64,000 nucleotides of DNA from Steinernema hermaphroditum (taxonomy: Eukaryota > Nematoda > Chromadorea > Rhabditida > Steinernematidae), in assembly GCA_030435675.1 (NCBI GenBank), contig JAUCMV010000006.1, positions 507,291-571,290 of the forward strand. Reading direction: 5' to 3'. The position numbers were made by a program, and so were the translations under genes. Under the pieces are notes generated by a model that saw only the letters and a list, made by a program, of their open reading frames with translations, was not told where the DNA came from and made no database searches. Shown piece after piece: positions 38,391-52,123 of this stretch (position 1 is its first letter; every line of letters begins with the position of its first letter).

Positions 38391-41300
38391 AAGTTTTGCA
38401 GGAAACTAAGATAGTCCGCAGGAAATCGAACGAGAGTAGGCGCGTTCGATCAGGCTCGTGCAGTTCTACAAGATCCAATCATAAAAATATGGAGCGGAGG
38501 GGGGTCAGATGCATAACTCTTTGTATGAACAAGGCCCTAACTGTCTCGAATTGAAAGTTTTGCAGGAAACTAAGATAGTCCACAGGAAATCCAACGAGAG
38601 TAGGCGCGTTCGATCAGGCTCGTGCAGTTCTACAAGATCCAATCATAAAAATGCTATGGTACTTTGGAGCAGGAGGGTCAGATGCAGAGCTTTTGGTATG
38701 AGCAAGGCCCTATCTGTCTCGAATTGAAAGTTTTGCAGGAAACTAAGATAGTCCGCAGGAAATCCAACGAGAGTAGGCGCGTTCGATCAGGCTCGTGCAG
38801 TTCTACAAGATCCAATCATAAAAATGCTATGGTACTTTGGAGCAGGAGGGTCAGATGCAGAGCTTTTGGTATGAACAAGGCCTCAACTGTCTCGAATTGA
38901 AAGTTTTGCAGGAAACTAAGATAGTCCGCAGGAAATCGAACGAGAGTAGGCGCGTTCGATCAGGCTCGTGCAGTTCTACAAGATCCAATCATAAAAATTG
39001 GAGCGGAGGGAGGGTCAGATGCATAACTCTTTGTATGAACAAGGCCCTAACTGTCTCGAATTGAAAGTTTTGCAGGAAACTAAGATAGTCCACAGGAAAT
39101 CCAACGAGAGTAGGCGCGTTCGATCAGGCTCGTGCAGTTCTACAAGATCCAATCATAAAAATGCTATGGTACTTTGGAGCAGGAGGGTCAGATGCAGAGC
39201 TTTTGGTATGAGCAAGGCCCTATCTGTCTCGAATTGAAAGTTTTGCAGGAAACTAAGATAGTCCGCAGGAAATCCAACGAGAGTAGGCGCGTTCGATCAG
39301 GCTCGTGCAGTTCTACAAGATCCAATCATAAAAATGCTATGGTACTTTGGAGCAGGAGGGTCAGATGCAGAGCTTTTGGTATGAACAAGGCCTCAACTGT
39401 CTCGAATTGAAAGTTTTGCAGGAAACTAAGATAGTCCGCAGGAAATCCAACGAGAGTAGGCGCGTTCGATCAGGCTCGTGCAGTTCTACAAGATCCAATC
39501 ATAAAAATGCTATGGTACTTTGGAGCAGGAGGGTCAGATGCAGAGCTTTTGGTATGAGCAAGGCCCTATCTGTCTCGAATTGAAAGTTTTGCAGGAAACT
39601 AAGATAGTCCGCAGGAAATCCAACGAGAGTAGGCGCGTTCGATCAGGCTCGTGCAGTTCTACAAGATCCAATCATAAAAATGATATGGTACTTTGGAGCA
39701 GGAGGGTCAGATGCAGAGCTTTTGGTATGAGCAAGGCCCTATCTGTCTCGAATTGAAAGTTTTGCAGGAAACTGAGATAGTCCACAGTAATCCCAACGAG
39801 AATAGGCGCGTTCGATCAGGCTCGTGCAGTTCTACAAGATCCAATCATAAAAATGATATGGTACTTTGGAGCAGGAGGGTCAGATGCAGAGCATTTGGTA
39901 TGAGCAAGGCCCTAACTGTCTCGAATTGAAAGTTTTGCAGGAAACTAAGATAGTCCACAGGAAATCCAACGAGAGTAGGCGCGTTCGATCAGGCTCGTGC
40001 AGTTCTACAAGATCCAATCATAAAAATGATATGGTACTTTGGAGCAGGAGGGTCAGATGCAGAGCTTTTGGTATGAGCAAGGCCCTATCTGTCTCGAATT
40101 GAAAGTTTTGCAGGAAACTAAGATAGTCCACAGTAAACCCAACGGGAGTAGGCGCGTTCGATCAGGCTCGTGCAGTTCTACAAGATCCAATCATAAAAAT
40201 GATATGGTACTTTGGAGCAGGAGGGTCAGATGCAGAGCATTTGGTATGAGCAAGGGCCCTAACTGTCTCGAATTGAAAGTTTTGCAGGAAACTAAGATAG
40301 TCCACAGGAAATCCAACGAGAGTAGGCGCGTTCGATCAGGCTCGTGCAGTTCTACAAGATCCAATCATAAAAATGATATGGTACTTTGGAGCAGGAGGGG
40401 TCAGATGCAGAGCTCTTTGTATGAGCAAGGCCCTAACTGTCTCGAATTGAAAGTTTTGCAGGAAACTAAGATAGTCCACAGGAAATCCAACGAGAGTAGG
40501 CGCGTTCGATCAGGCTCGTGCAGTTCTACAAGATCCAATCATAAAAATGCTATGGTACTTTGGAGCAGGAGGGTCAGATGCAGAGCTTTTGGTATGAGCA
40601 AGGCCCTAACTGTCTCGAATTGAAAGTTTTGCAGGAAACTAAGATAGTCCGCAGGAAATCCAACGAGAGTAGGCGCGTTCGATCAGGCTCGTGCAGTTCT
40701 ACAAGATCCAATCATAAAAATGCTATGGTACTTTGGAGCAGGAGGGTCAGATGCAGAGCTTTTGGTATGAGCAAGGCCCTATCTGTCTCGAATTGAAAGT
40801 TTTGCAGGAAACTAAGATAGTCCGCAGGAAATCCAACGAGAGTAGGCGCGTTCGATCAGGCTCGTGCAGTTCTACAAGATCCAATCATAAAAATGCTATG
40901 GTACTTTGGAGCAGGAGGGTCAGATGCAGAGCTTTTGGTATGAGCAAGGCCCTGTCTGTCTCGAATTGAAAGTTTTGCAGGAAACTAAGATAGTCCGCAG
41001 GAAATCCAACGAGAGTAGGCGCGTTCGATCAGGCTCGTGCAGTTCTACAAGATCCAATCATAAAAATGATATGGTACTTTGGAGCAGGAGGGGTCAGATG
41101 CAGAGCTTTTGGTATGAGCAAGGCCCTATCTGTCTCGAATTGAAAGTTTTGCAGGAAACTAAGATAGTCCACAGGAAATCCAACGAGAGTAGGCGCGTTC
41201 GATCAGGCTCGTGCAGTTCTACAAGATCCAATCATAAAAATGATATGGTACTTTGGAGCAGGAGGGTCAGATGCAGAGCTTTTGGTATGAGCAAGGCCCT

Positions 41301-44197
41301 ATCTGTCTCGAATTGAAAGTTTTGCAGGAAACTAAGATAGTCCGCAGGAAATCCAACGAGAGTAGGCGCGTTCGATCAGGCTCGTGCAGTTCTACAAGAT
41401 CCAATCATAAAAATGATATGGTACTTTGGAGCAGGAGGGTCAGATGCAGAGCATTTGGTATGAGCAAGGGCCCTGCTGTCTCGAATTGAAAGTTTTGCAG
41501 GAAACTAAGATAGTCCGCAGGAAATCCAACGAGAGTAGGCGCGTTCGATCAGGCTCGTGCAGTTCTACAAGATCCAATCATAAAAATGATATGGTACTTT
41601 GGAGCAGGAGGGTCAGATGCAGAGCTTTTGGTATGAGCAAGGCCCTATCTGTCTCGAATTGAAAGTTTTGCAGGAAACTAAGATAGTCCACAGGAAATCC
41701 AACGAGAGTAGGCGCGTTCGATCAGGCTCGTGCAGTTCTACAAGATCCAATCATAAAAATGATATGGTACTTTGGAGCAGGAGGGTCAGATGCAGAGCTT
41801 TTGGTATGAGCAAGGCCCTGTCTGTCTCGAATTGAAAGTTTTGCAGGAAACTAAGATAGTCCGCAGGAAATCCAACGAGAGTAGGCGCGTTCGATCAGGC
41901 TCGTGCAGTTCTACAAGATCCAATCATAAAAATGATATGGTACTTTGGAGCAGGAGGGTCAGATGCAGAGCTTTTGGTATGAGCAAGGGCCCTTCTGTCT
42001 CGAATTGAAAGTTTTGCAGGAAACTAAGATAGTCCGCAGGAAATCCAACGAGAGTAGGCGCGTTCGATCAGGCTCGTGCAGTTCTACAAGATCCAATCAT
42101 AAAAATGATATGGTACTTTGGAGCAGGAGGGTCAGATGCAGAGCTTTTGGTATGAACAAGGCCTCAACTGTCTCGAATTGAAAGTTTTGCAGGAAACTAA
42201 GATAGTCCGCAGGAAATCCAACGAGAGTAGGCGCGTTCGATCAGGCTCGTGCAGTTCTACAAGATCCAATCATAAAAATGCTATGGTACTTTGGAGCAGG
42301 AGGGTCAGATGCAGAGCTTTTGGTATGAGCAAGGCCCTGTCTGTCTCGAATTGAAAGTTTTGCAGGAAACTAAGATAGTCCGCAGGAAATCCAACGAGAG
42401 TAGGCGCGTTCGATCAGGCTCGTGCAGTTCTACAAGATCCAATCATAAAAATGATATGGTACTTTGGAGCAGGAGGGTCAGATGCAGAGCTTTTGGTATG
42501 AGCAAGGGCCCTAACTGTCTCGAATTGAAAGTTTTGCAGGAAACTAAGATAGTCCGCAGGAAATCCAACGAGAGTAGGCGCGTTCGATCAGGCTCGTGCA
42601 GTTCTACAAGATCCAATCATAAAAATGCTATGGTACTTTGGAGCAGGAGGGTCAGATGCAGAGCTTTTGGTATGAGCAAGGCCCTGTCTGTCTCGAATTG
42701 AAAGTTTTGCAGGAAACTAAGATAGTCCACAGGAAATCCAACGAGAGTAGGCGCGTTCGATCAGGCTCGTGCAGTTCTACAAGATCCAATCATAAAAATG
42801 ATATGGTACTTTGGAGCAGGAGGGTCAGATGCAGAGCTTTTTGTATGAACAAGGCCCTAACTGTCTCGAATTGAAAGTTTTGCAGGAAACTAAGATAGTC
42901 CACAGGAAATCCAACGAGAGTAGGCGCGTTCGATCAGGCTCGTGCAGTTCTACAAGATCCAATCATAAAAATGATATGGTACTTTGGAGCAGGAGGGTCA
43001 GATGCAGAGCATTTGGTATGAGCAAGGGCCCTGTCTGTCTCGAATTGAAAGTTTTGCAGGAAACTAAGATAGTCCGCAGGAAATCCAACGAGAGTAGGCG
43101 CGTTCGATCAGGCTCGTGCAGTTCTACAAGATCCAATCATAAAAATGATATGGTACTTTGGAGCAGGAGGGGTCAGATGCAGAGCTCTTTGGTATGAACA
43201 AGGCCCTAACTGTCTCGAATTGAAAGTTTTGCAGGAAACTAAGATAGTCCACAGGAAATCCAACGAGAGTAGGCGCGTTCGATCAGGCTCGTGCAGTTCT
43301 ACAAGATCCAATCATAAAAATGATATGGTACTTTGGAGCAGGAGGGTCAGATGCAGAGCTTTTGGTATGAGCAAGGGCCCTACTGTCTCGAATTGAAAGT
43401 TTTGCAGGAAACTAAGATAGTCCGCAGGAAATCCAACGAGAGTAGGCGCGTTCGATCAGGCTCGTGCAGTTCTACAAGATCCAATCATAAAAATGCTATG
43501 GTACTTTGGAGCAGGAGGGTCAGATGCAGAGCTTTTGGTATGAGCAAGGCCCTGTCTGTCTCGAATTGAAAGTTTTGCAGGAAACTAAGATAGTCCGCAG
43601 GAAATCCAACGAGAGTAGGCGCGTTCGATCAGGCTCGTGCAGTTCTACAAGATCCAATCATAAAAATGCTATGGTACTTTGGAGCAGGAGGGTCAGATGC
43701 AGAGCTTTTGGTATGAACAAGGCCTCAACTGTCTCGAATTGAAAGTTTTGCAGGAAACTAAGATAGTCCGCAGGAAATCCAACGAGAGTAGGCGCGTTCG
43801 ATCAGGCTCGTGCAGTTCTACAAGATCCAATCATAAAAATGCTATGGTACTTTGGAGCAGGAGGGTCAGATGCAGAGCTTTTGGTATGAGCAAGGCCCTG
43901 TCTGTCTCGAATTGAAAGTTTTGCAGGAAACTAAGATAGTCCACAGGAAATCCAACGAGAGTAGGCGCGTTCGATCAGGCTCGTGCAGTTCTACAAGATC
44001 CAATCATAAAAATGATATGGTACTTTGGAGCAGGAGGGTCAGATGCAGAGCTTTTGGTATGAACAAGGCCCTAACTGTCTCGAATTGAAAGTTTTGCAGG
44101 AAACTAAGATAGTCCACAGGAAATCCAACGAGAGTAGGCGCGTTCGATCAGGCTCGTGCAGTTCTACAAGATCCAATCATAAAAATGATATGGTACT
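38390..44197 (+). repeat. Mixed I/L/N/V zone of piece 3
   Basis: The zone is built of full-length monomers; short junctions are almost absent after 39.0 kb. L-type monomers (aaggcctcaactg) lie near 38,878, 39,388, 42,163 and 43,723, each preceded by a copy with gcttttggtatgaac. The same L and I(tcg) types occur in piece 2 at 10.1-14.3 kb. Several copies have an extra G (gaggggtcag), which restores frame and gives open stretches across two or three monomers, for example 40,039-40,623. One near 42,835 has the hybrid gcagagctttttgtatgaac. There is no gene or foreign element. Confidence 0.8.
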
Positions 44198-45390
44198 TTG
44201 GAGCAGGAAGGTCAGATGCAGAGCATTTGGTATGAGCAAGGGCCCTGCTGTCTCGAATTAAAAGTTTTGCAGGAAACTAAGATAGTCCGCAGGAAATCCA
44301 ACGAGAGTAGGCGCGTTCGATCAGGCTCGTGTAGTTCTACAAGATCCAATCATAAAAATGCTATGGTACTTTGGAGTAGGAGGGTCAGATGCAGAGCTTT
44401 TGGTATGAGCAAGGCCCTGTCTGTCTCGAATTGAAAGTTTTGCAGGAAACTAAGATAGTCCGCAGGAAATCGAACGAGAGTAGGCGCGTTCGATCAGGCT
44501 CGTGCAGTTCTACAAGATCCAATCATAAAAATTTTGGAGCGGAGGGGTCAGATGCAGAACTCTTTGTATGAACAAGGCCCTAACTGTCTCGAATTGAAAG
44601 TTTTGCAGGAAACTAAGATAGTCCACAGGAAATCCAACGAGAGTAGGCGCGTTCGATCAGGCTCGTGCAGTTCTACAAGATCCAATCATAAAAATGATAT
44701 GGTACTTTGGAGCAGGAGGGTCAGATGCAGAGCTTTTGGTATGAGCAAGGCCCTGTCTGTCTCGAATTGAAAGTTTTGCAGGAAACTAAGATAGTCCACA
44801 GGAAATCCCAACGAGAGTAGGCGCGTTCGATCAGGCTCGTGCAGTTCTACAAGATCCAATCATAAAAATGATATGGTACTTTGGAGCAGGAGGGTCAGAT
44901 GCAGAGCATTTGGTATGAGCAAGGGCCCTGCTGTCTCGAATTAAAAGTTTTGCAGGAAACTAAGATAGTCCGCAGGAAATCCAACGAGAGTAGGCGCGTT
45001 CGATCAGGCTCGTGTAGTTCTACAAGATCCAATCATAAAAATGCTATGGTACTTTGGAGTAGGAGGGTCAGATGCAGAGCTTTTGGTATGAGCAAGGCCC
45101 TGTCTGTCTCGAATTGAAAGTTTTGCAGGAAACTAAGATAGTCCGCAGGAAATCGAACGAGAGTAGGCGCGTTCGATCAGGCTCGTGCAGTTCTACAAGA
45201 TCCAATCATAAAAATAATTGGAGCGGAGGGGTCAGATGCATAACTCTTTGTATGAACAAGGCCCTAACTGTCTCGAATTGAAAGTTTTGCAGGAAACTAA
45301 GATAGTCCACAGGAAATCCAACGAGAGTAGGCGCGTTCGATCAGGCTCGTGCAGTTCTACAAGATCCAATCATAAAAATGATATGGTACT
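44198..45390 (+). repeat. 683-bp higher-order repeat with linked rare changes
   Basis: Four rare features recur 683 bp apart: gaattaaaag near 44,257 and 44,940, cgtgtagttc near 44,330 and 45,013, ggagtagg at 44,373 and 45,056, and the C, V, N order that follows. The N junctions differ (aaaaattttggagcgg near 44,527; aaaaataattggagcgg near 45,211). The first copy alone has ggaaggtcag. The fourth monomer of the first unit has an extra C (aaatcccaacg). The 683 bp therefore include compensating length changes. Confidence 0.82.
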
Positions 45391-45737
45391 TTGGAGCAGG
45401 AGGGTCAGATGCAGAGCTTTTGGTATGAGCAAGGCCCTATCTGTCTCCAATTGAAAGTTTTGCAGGAAACTGAGATAGTCCACAGTAATCCCAACGGGAA
45501 TAGGCGCGTTCGATCAGGCTCGTGCAGTTCTACAAGATCCAATCATAAAAATGATATGGTACTTTGGAGCAGGAGGGTCAGATGCAGAGCATTTGGTATG
45601 AGCAAGGGCCCTGTCTGTCTCGAATTGAAAGTTTTGCAGGAAACTAAGATAGTCCGCAGGAAATCCAACGAGAGTAGGCGCGTTCGATCAGGCTCGTGCA
45701 GTTCTACAAGATCCAATCATAAAAATGATATGGTACT

Positions 45738-47470
45738 TTGGAGCAGGAGGGTCAGATGCAGAGCTTTTGGTATGAGCAAGGCCCTGTCTGTCTCGAATTG
45801 AAAGTTTTGCAGGAAACTAAGATAGTCCGCAGGAAATCCAACGAGAGTAGGCGCGTTCGATCAGGCTCGTGCAGTTCTACAAGATCCAATCATAAAAATG
45901 CTATGGTACTTTGGAGCAGGAGGGGTCAGATGCAGAACTCTTTGTATGAACAAGGCCCTAACTGTCTCGAATTGAAAGTTTTGCAGGAAACTAAGATAGT
46001 CCACAGGAAATCCAACGAGAGTAGGCGCGTTCGATCAGGCTCGTGCAGTTCTACAAGATCCAATCATAAAAATGATATGGTACTTTGGAGCAGGAGGGTC
46101 AGATGCAGAGCTTTTGGTATGAGCAAGGCCCTATCTGTCTCGAATTGAAAGTTTTGCAGGAAACTAAGATAGTCCACAGTAATCCCAACGGGAATAGGCG
46201 CGTTCGATCAGGCTCGTGCAGTTCTACAAGATCCAATCATAAAAATGATATGGTACTTTGGAGCAGGAGGGTCAGATGCAGAGCATTTGGTATGAGCAAG
46301 GGCCCTGCTGTCTCGAATTGAAAGTTTTGCAGGAAACTAAGATAGTCCACAGTAATCCCAACGGGAATAGGCGCGTTCGATCAGGCTCGTGCAGTTCTAC
46401 AAGATCCAATCATAAAAATGATATGGTACTTTGGAGCAGGAGGGGTCAGATGCATAACTCTTTGTATGAACAAGGCCCTAACTGTCTCGAATTGAAAGTT
46501 TTGCAGGAAACTAAGATAGTCCACAGGAAATCCAACGGGAATAGGCGCGTTCGATCAGGCTCGTGCAGTTCTACAAGATCCAATCATAAAAATGATATGG
46601 TACTTTGGAGCAGGAGGGTCAGATGCAGAGCTTTTGGTATGAGCAAGGCCCTATCTGTCTCCAATTGAAAGTTTTGCAGGAAACTGAGATAGTCCACAGT
46701 AATCCCAACGGGAATAGGCGCGTTCGATCAGGCTCGTGCAGTTCTACAAGATCCAATCATAAAAATGATATGGTACTTTGGAGCAGGAGGGTCAGATGCA
46801 GAGCATTTGGTATGAGCAAGGGCCCTGCTGTCTCGAATTGAAAGTTTTGCAGGAAACTAAGATAGTCCGCAGGAAATCCAACGAGAGTAGGCGCGTTCGA
46901 TCAGGCTCGTGCAGTTCTACAAGATCCAATCATAAAAATGATATGGTACTTTGGAGCAGGAGGGTCAGATGCAGAGCTTTTGGTATGAGCAAGGCCCTGT
47001 CTGTCTCGAATTGAAAGTTTTGCAGGAAACTAAGATAGTCCGCAGGAAATCCAACGAGAGTAGGCGCGTTCGATCAGGCTCGTGCAGTTCTACAAGATCC
47101 AATCATAAAAATGCTATGGTACTTTGGAGCAGGAGGGGTCAGATGCAGAACTCTTTGTATGAACAAGGCCCTAACTGTCTCGAATTGAAAGTTTTGCAGG
47201 AAACTAAGATAGTCCACAGGAAATCCAACGAGAGTAGGCGCGTTCGATCAGGCTCGTGCAGTTCTACAAGATCCAATCATAAAAATGATATGGTACTTTG
47301 GAGCAGGAGGGTCAGATGCAGAGCTTTTGGTATGAGCAAGGCCCTATCTGTCTCGAATTGAAAGTTTTGCAGGAAACTGAGATAGTCCACAGTAATCCCA
47401 ACGGGAATAGGCGCGTTCGATCAGGCTCGTGCAGTTCTACAAGATCCAATCATAAAAATGATATGGTACT
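45738..47470 (+). repeat. 1,213-bp higher-order repeat (seven monomers)
   Basis: The series V with ccgcaggaaatcc, then atgctatgg with an extra G and gcagaactctttg N type, then I(tcg) with ccacagtaatccc, occurs at 45,738-46,257 and again at 46,951-47,470. The offset of 1,213 bp equals five 173-bp plus two 174-bp monomers. Between them lie C, N, I(tcc) and C monomers. The N copies here keep the full-length junction, so the extra G and the N type were present before the 161-bp deletion, or have been restored by conversion. Confidence 0.75.
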
Positions 47471-48335
47471 TTGGAGCAGGAGGGTCAGATGCAGAGCTTT
47501 TGGTATGAGCAAGGCCCTGTCTGTCTCGAATTGAAAGTTTTGCAGGAAACTAAGATAGTCCGCAGGAAATCGAACGAGAGTAGGCGCGTTCGATCAGGCT
47601 CGTGCAGTTCTACAAGATCCAATCATAAAAATGATATGGTACTTTGGAGCAGGAGGGTCAGATGCAGAGCTTTTGGTATGAGCAAGGCCCTATCTGTCTC
47701 CAATTGAAAGTTTTGCAGGAAACTGAGATAGTCCACAGTAATCCCAACGGGAATAGGCGCGTTCGATCAGGCTCGTGCAGTTCTACAAGATCCAATCATA
47801 AAAATGATATGGTACTTTGGAGCAGGAGGGTCAGATGCAGAGCTTTTGGTATGAGCAAGGGCCCTGCTGTCTCGAATTGAAAGTTTTGCAGGAAACTAAG
47901 ATAGTCCACACGAAATCCAACGAGAGTAGGCGCGTTCGATCAGGCTCGTGCAGTTCTACAAGATCCAATCATAAAAATGCTATGGTACTTTGGAGCAGGA
48001 GGGTCAGATGCAGAGCTTTTGGTATGAGCAAGGCCCTGTCTGTCTCGAATTGAAAGTTTTGCAGGAAACTAAGATAGTCCGCAGGAAATCGAACGAGAGT
48101 AGGCGCGTTCGATCAGGCTCGTGCAGTTCTACAAGATCCAATCATAAAAATGATATGGTACTTTGGAGCAGGAGGGTCAGATGCAGAGCATTTGGTATGA
48201 GCAAGGGCCCTGCTGTCTCGAATTGAAAGTTTTGCAGGAAACTAAGATAGTCCGCAGGAAATCCAACGAGAGTAGGCGCGTTCGATCAGGCTCGTGCAGT
48301 TCTACAAGATCCAATCATAAAAATGATATGGTACT

Positions 48336-50058
48336 TTGGAGCAGGAGGGTCAGATGCAGAGCTTTTGGTATGAGCAAGGCCCTGTCTGTCTCGAATTGAA
48401 AGTTTTGCAGGAAACTAAGATAGTCCGCAGGAAATCGAACGAGAGTAGGCGCGTTCGATCAGGCTCGTGCAGTTCTACAAGATCCAATCATAAAAATGAT
48501 ATGGTACTTTGGAGCAGGAGGGTCAGATGCAGAGCTTTTGGTATGAGCAAGGGCCGTGCTGTCTCGAATTGAAAGTTTTGCAGGAAACTAAGATAGTCCA
48601 CACGAAATCCAACGAGAGTAGGCGCGTTCGATCAGGCTCGTGCAGTTCTACAAGATCCAATCATAAAAATGCTATGGTACTTTGGAGCAGGAGGGTCAGA
48701 TGCAGAGCTTTTGGTATGAGCAAGGCCCTGTCTGTCTCGAATTGAAAGTTTTGCAGGAAACTAAGATAGTCCGCAGGAAATCGAACGAGAGTAGGCGCGT
48801 TCGATCAGGCTCGTGCAGTTCTACAAGATCCAATCATAAAAATGCTATGGTACTTTGGAGTAGGAGGGTCAGATGCAGAGCTTTTGGTATGAGCAAGGCC
48901 CTGTCTGTCTCGAATTGAAAGTTTTGCAGGAAACTAAGATAGTCCGCAGGAAATCGAACGAGAGTAGGCGCGTTCGATCAGGCTCGTGCAGTTCTACAAG
49001 ATCCAATCATAAAAATGATATGGTACTTGGAGCAGGAGGGGTCAGATGCATAACTCTTTGTATGAACAAGGCCCTAACTGTCTCGAATTGAAAGTTTTGC
49101 AGGAAACTAAGATAGTCCACAGGAAATCCAACGAGAGTAGGCGCGTTCGATCAGGCTCGTGCAGTTCTACAAGATCCAATCATAAAAATGATATGGTACT
49201 TTGGAGCAGGAGGGTCAGATGCAGAGCTTTTGGTATGAGCAAGGCCCTGTCTGTCTCGAATTGAAAGTTTTGCAGGAAACTAAGATAGTCCGCAGGAAAT
49301 CGAACGAGAGTAGGCGCGTTCGATCAGGCTCGTGCAGTTCTACAAGATCCAATCATAAAAATGATATGGTACTTTGGAGCAGGAGGGTCAGATGCAGAGC
49401 TTTTGGTATGAGCAAGGGCCGTGCTGTCTCGAATTGAAAGTTTTGCAGGAAACTAAGATAGTCCACACGAAATCCAACGAGAGTAGGCGCGTTCGATCAG
49501 GCTCGTGCAGTTCTACAAGATCCAATCATAAAAATGCTATGGTACTTTGGAGCAGGAGGGTCAGATGCAGAGCTTTTGGTATGAGCAAGGCCCTGTCTGT
49601 CTCGAATTGAAAGTTTTGCAGGAGACTAAGATAGTCCGCAGGAAATCGAACGAGAGTAGGCGCGTTCGATCAGGCTCGTGCAGTTCTACAAGATCCAATC
49701 ATAAAAATGCTATGGTACTTTGGAGTAGGAGGGTCAGATGCAGAGCTTTTGGTATGAGCAAGGCCCTGTCTGTCTCGAATTGAAAGTTTTGCAGGAAACT
49801 AAGATAGTCCGCAGGAAATCGAACGAGAGTAGGCGCGTTCGATCAGGCTCGTGCAGTTCTACAAGATCCAATCATAAAAATATATGGAGCGGAGGGGGGT
49901 CAGATGCATAACTCTTTGTATGAACAAGGCCCTAACTGTCTCGAATTGAAAGTTTTGCAGGAAACTAAGATAGTCCACAGGAAATCCAACGAGAGTAGGC
50001 GCGTTCGATCAGGCTCGTGCAGTTCTACAAGATCCAATCATAAAAATGATATGGTACT
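48336..50058 (+). repeat. 865-bp five-monomer higher-order repeat
   Basis: Two units, 48,336-49,200 and 49,201-50,058, share the order V, G/ccacacgaaatc, V with atgctatgg, V with the rare ggagtagg, N. The ggagtagg change lies at 48,857 and 49,722, exactly 865 bp apart. The two N junctions differ: atggtacttggagcagg near 49,020 against aaaaatatatggagcgg near 49,878. This again shows a duplicated unit whose N junction is not conserved between copies. Confidence 0.85.
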
Positions 50059-50739
50059 TTGGAGCAGGAGGGTCAGATGCAGAGCTTTTGGTATGAGCAA
50101 GGCCCTATCTGTCTCCAATTGAAAGTTTTGCAGGAAACTGAGATAGTCCACAGTAATCCCAACGGGAATAGGCGCGTTCGATCAGGCTCGTGCAGTTCTA
50201 CAAGATCCAATCATAAAAATGATATGGTACTTTGGAGCAGGAGGGTCAGATGCAGAGCATTTGGTATGAGCAAGGGCCCTGCTGTCTCGAATTGAAAGTT
50301 TTGCAGGAAACTAAGATAGTCCGCAGGAAATCCAACGAGAGTAGGCGCGTTCGATCAGGCTCGTGCAGTTCTACAAGATCCAATCATAAAAATGATATGG
50401 TACTTTGGAGCAGGAGGGTCAGATGCAGAGCTTTTGGTATGAGCAAGGCCCTGTCTGTCTCGAATTGAAAGTTTTGCAGGAAACTAAGATAGTCCGCAGG
50501 AAATCGAACGAGAGTAGGCGCGTTCGATCAGGCTCGTGCAGTTCTACAAGATCCAATCATAAAAATATGGAGCGGAGGGGTCAGATGCATAACTCTTTGT
50601 ATGAACAAGGCCCTAACTGTCTCGAATTGAAAGTTTTGCAGGAAACTAAGATAGTCCACAGGAAATCCAACGAGAGTAGGCGCGTTCGATCAGGCTCGTG
50701 CAGTTCTACAAGATCCAATCATAAAAATGATATGGTACT

Positions 50740-52123
50740 TTGGAGCAGGAGGGTCAGATGCAGAGCTTGTGCTATGAGCAAGGCCCTATCTGTCTCCAAT
50801 TGAAAGTTTTGCAGGAAACTGAGATAGTCCACAGTAATCCCAACGGGAATAGGCGCGTTCGATCAGGCTCGTGCAGTTCTACAAGATCCAATCATAAAAA
50901 TGATATGGTACTTTGGAGCAGGAGGGTCAGATGCAGAGCATTTGGTATGAGCAAGGGCCCTGCTGTCTCGAATTGAAAGTTTTGCAGGAAACTAAGATAG
51001 TCCGCAGGAAATCCAACGAGAGTAGGCGCGTTCGATCAGGCTCGTGCAGTTCTACAAGATCCAATCATAAAAATGATATGGTACTTTGGAGCAGGAGGGT
51101 CAGATGCAGAGCTTTTGGTATGAGCAAGGCCCTGTCTGTCTCGAATTGAAAGTTTTGCAGGAAACTAAGATAGTCCGCAGGAAATCGAACGAGAGTAGGC
51201 GCGTTCGATCAGGCTCGTGCAGTTCTACAAGATCCAATCATAAAAATGATATGGTACTTTGGAGCAGGAGGGTCAGATGCAGAGCTTTTGGTATGAGCAA
51301 GGGCCGTGCTGTCTCGAATTGAAAGTTTTGCAGGAAACTAAGATAGTCCACACGAAATCCAACGAGAGTAGGCGCGTTCGATCAGGCTCGTGCAGTTCTA
51401 CAAGATCCAATCATAAAAATGATATGGTACTTTGGAGCAGGAGGGTCAGATGCAGAGCTTTTGGTATGAGCAAGGCCCTATCTGTCTCCAATTGAAAGTT
51501 TTGCAGGAAACTGAGATAGTCCACAGTAATCCCAACGGGAATAGGCGCGTTCGATCAGGCTCGTGCAGTTCTACAAGATCCAATCATAAAAATGATATGG
51601 TACTTTGGAGCAGGAGGGTCAGATGCAGAGCATTTGGTATGAGCAAGGGCCCTGCTGTCTCGAATTGAAAGTTTTGCAGGAAACTAAGATAGTCCGCAGG
51701 AAATCCAACGAGAGTAGGCGCGTTCGATCAGGCTCGTGCAGTTCTACAAGATCCAATCATAAAAATGATATGGTACTTTGGAGCAGGAGGGTCAGATGCA
51801 GAGCTTTTGGTATGAGCAAGGCCCTGTCTGTCTCGAATTGAAAGTTTTGCAGGAAACTAAGATAGTCCGCAGGAAATCGAACGAGAGTAGGCGCGTTCGA
51901 TCAGGCTCGTGCAGTTCTACAAGATCCAATCATAAAAATGATATGGTACTTTGGAGCAGGAGGGTCAGATGCAGAGCTTTTGGTATGAGCAAGGGCCGTG
52001 CTGTCTCGAATTGAAAGTTTTGCAGGAAACTAAGATAGTCCACACGAAATCCAACGAGAGTAGGCGCGTTCGATCAGGCTCGTGCAGTTCTACAAGATCC
52101 AATCATAAAAATGCTATGGTACT
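50740..52123 (+). repeat. 692-bp four-monomer higher-order repeat
   Basis: Units 50,740-51,431 and 51,432-52,123 each hold I(tcc)/ccacagtaatccc with ctgagatag, C with gcagagcatttgg, V with ccgcaggaaatcg, and G/ccacacgaaatc. All monomers are full length, so the period is exactly 4 x 173. The first unit has a private cttgtgctatgagc change near 50,767, and the units differ at the atgatatgg/atgctatgg site after the fourth monomer. Parts of the same succession occur at 50,059-50,404 and 48,163-48,681. Confidence 0.82.
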
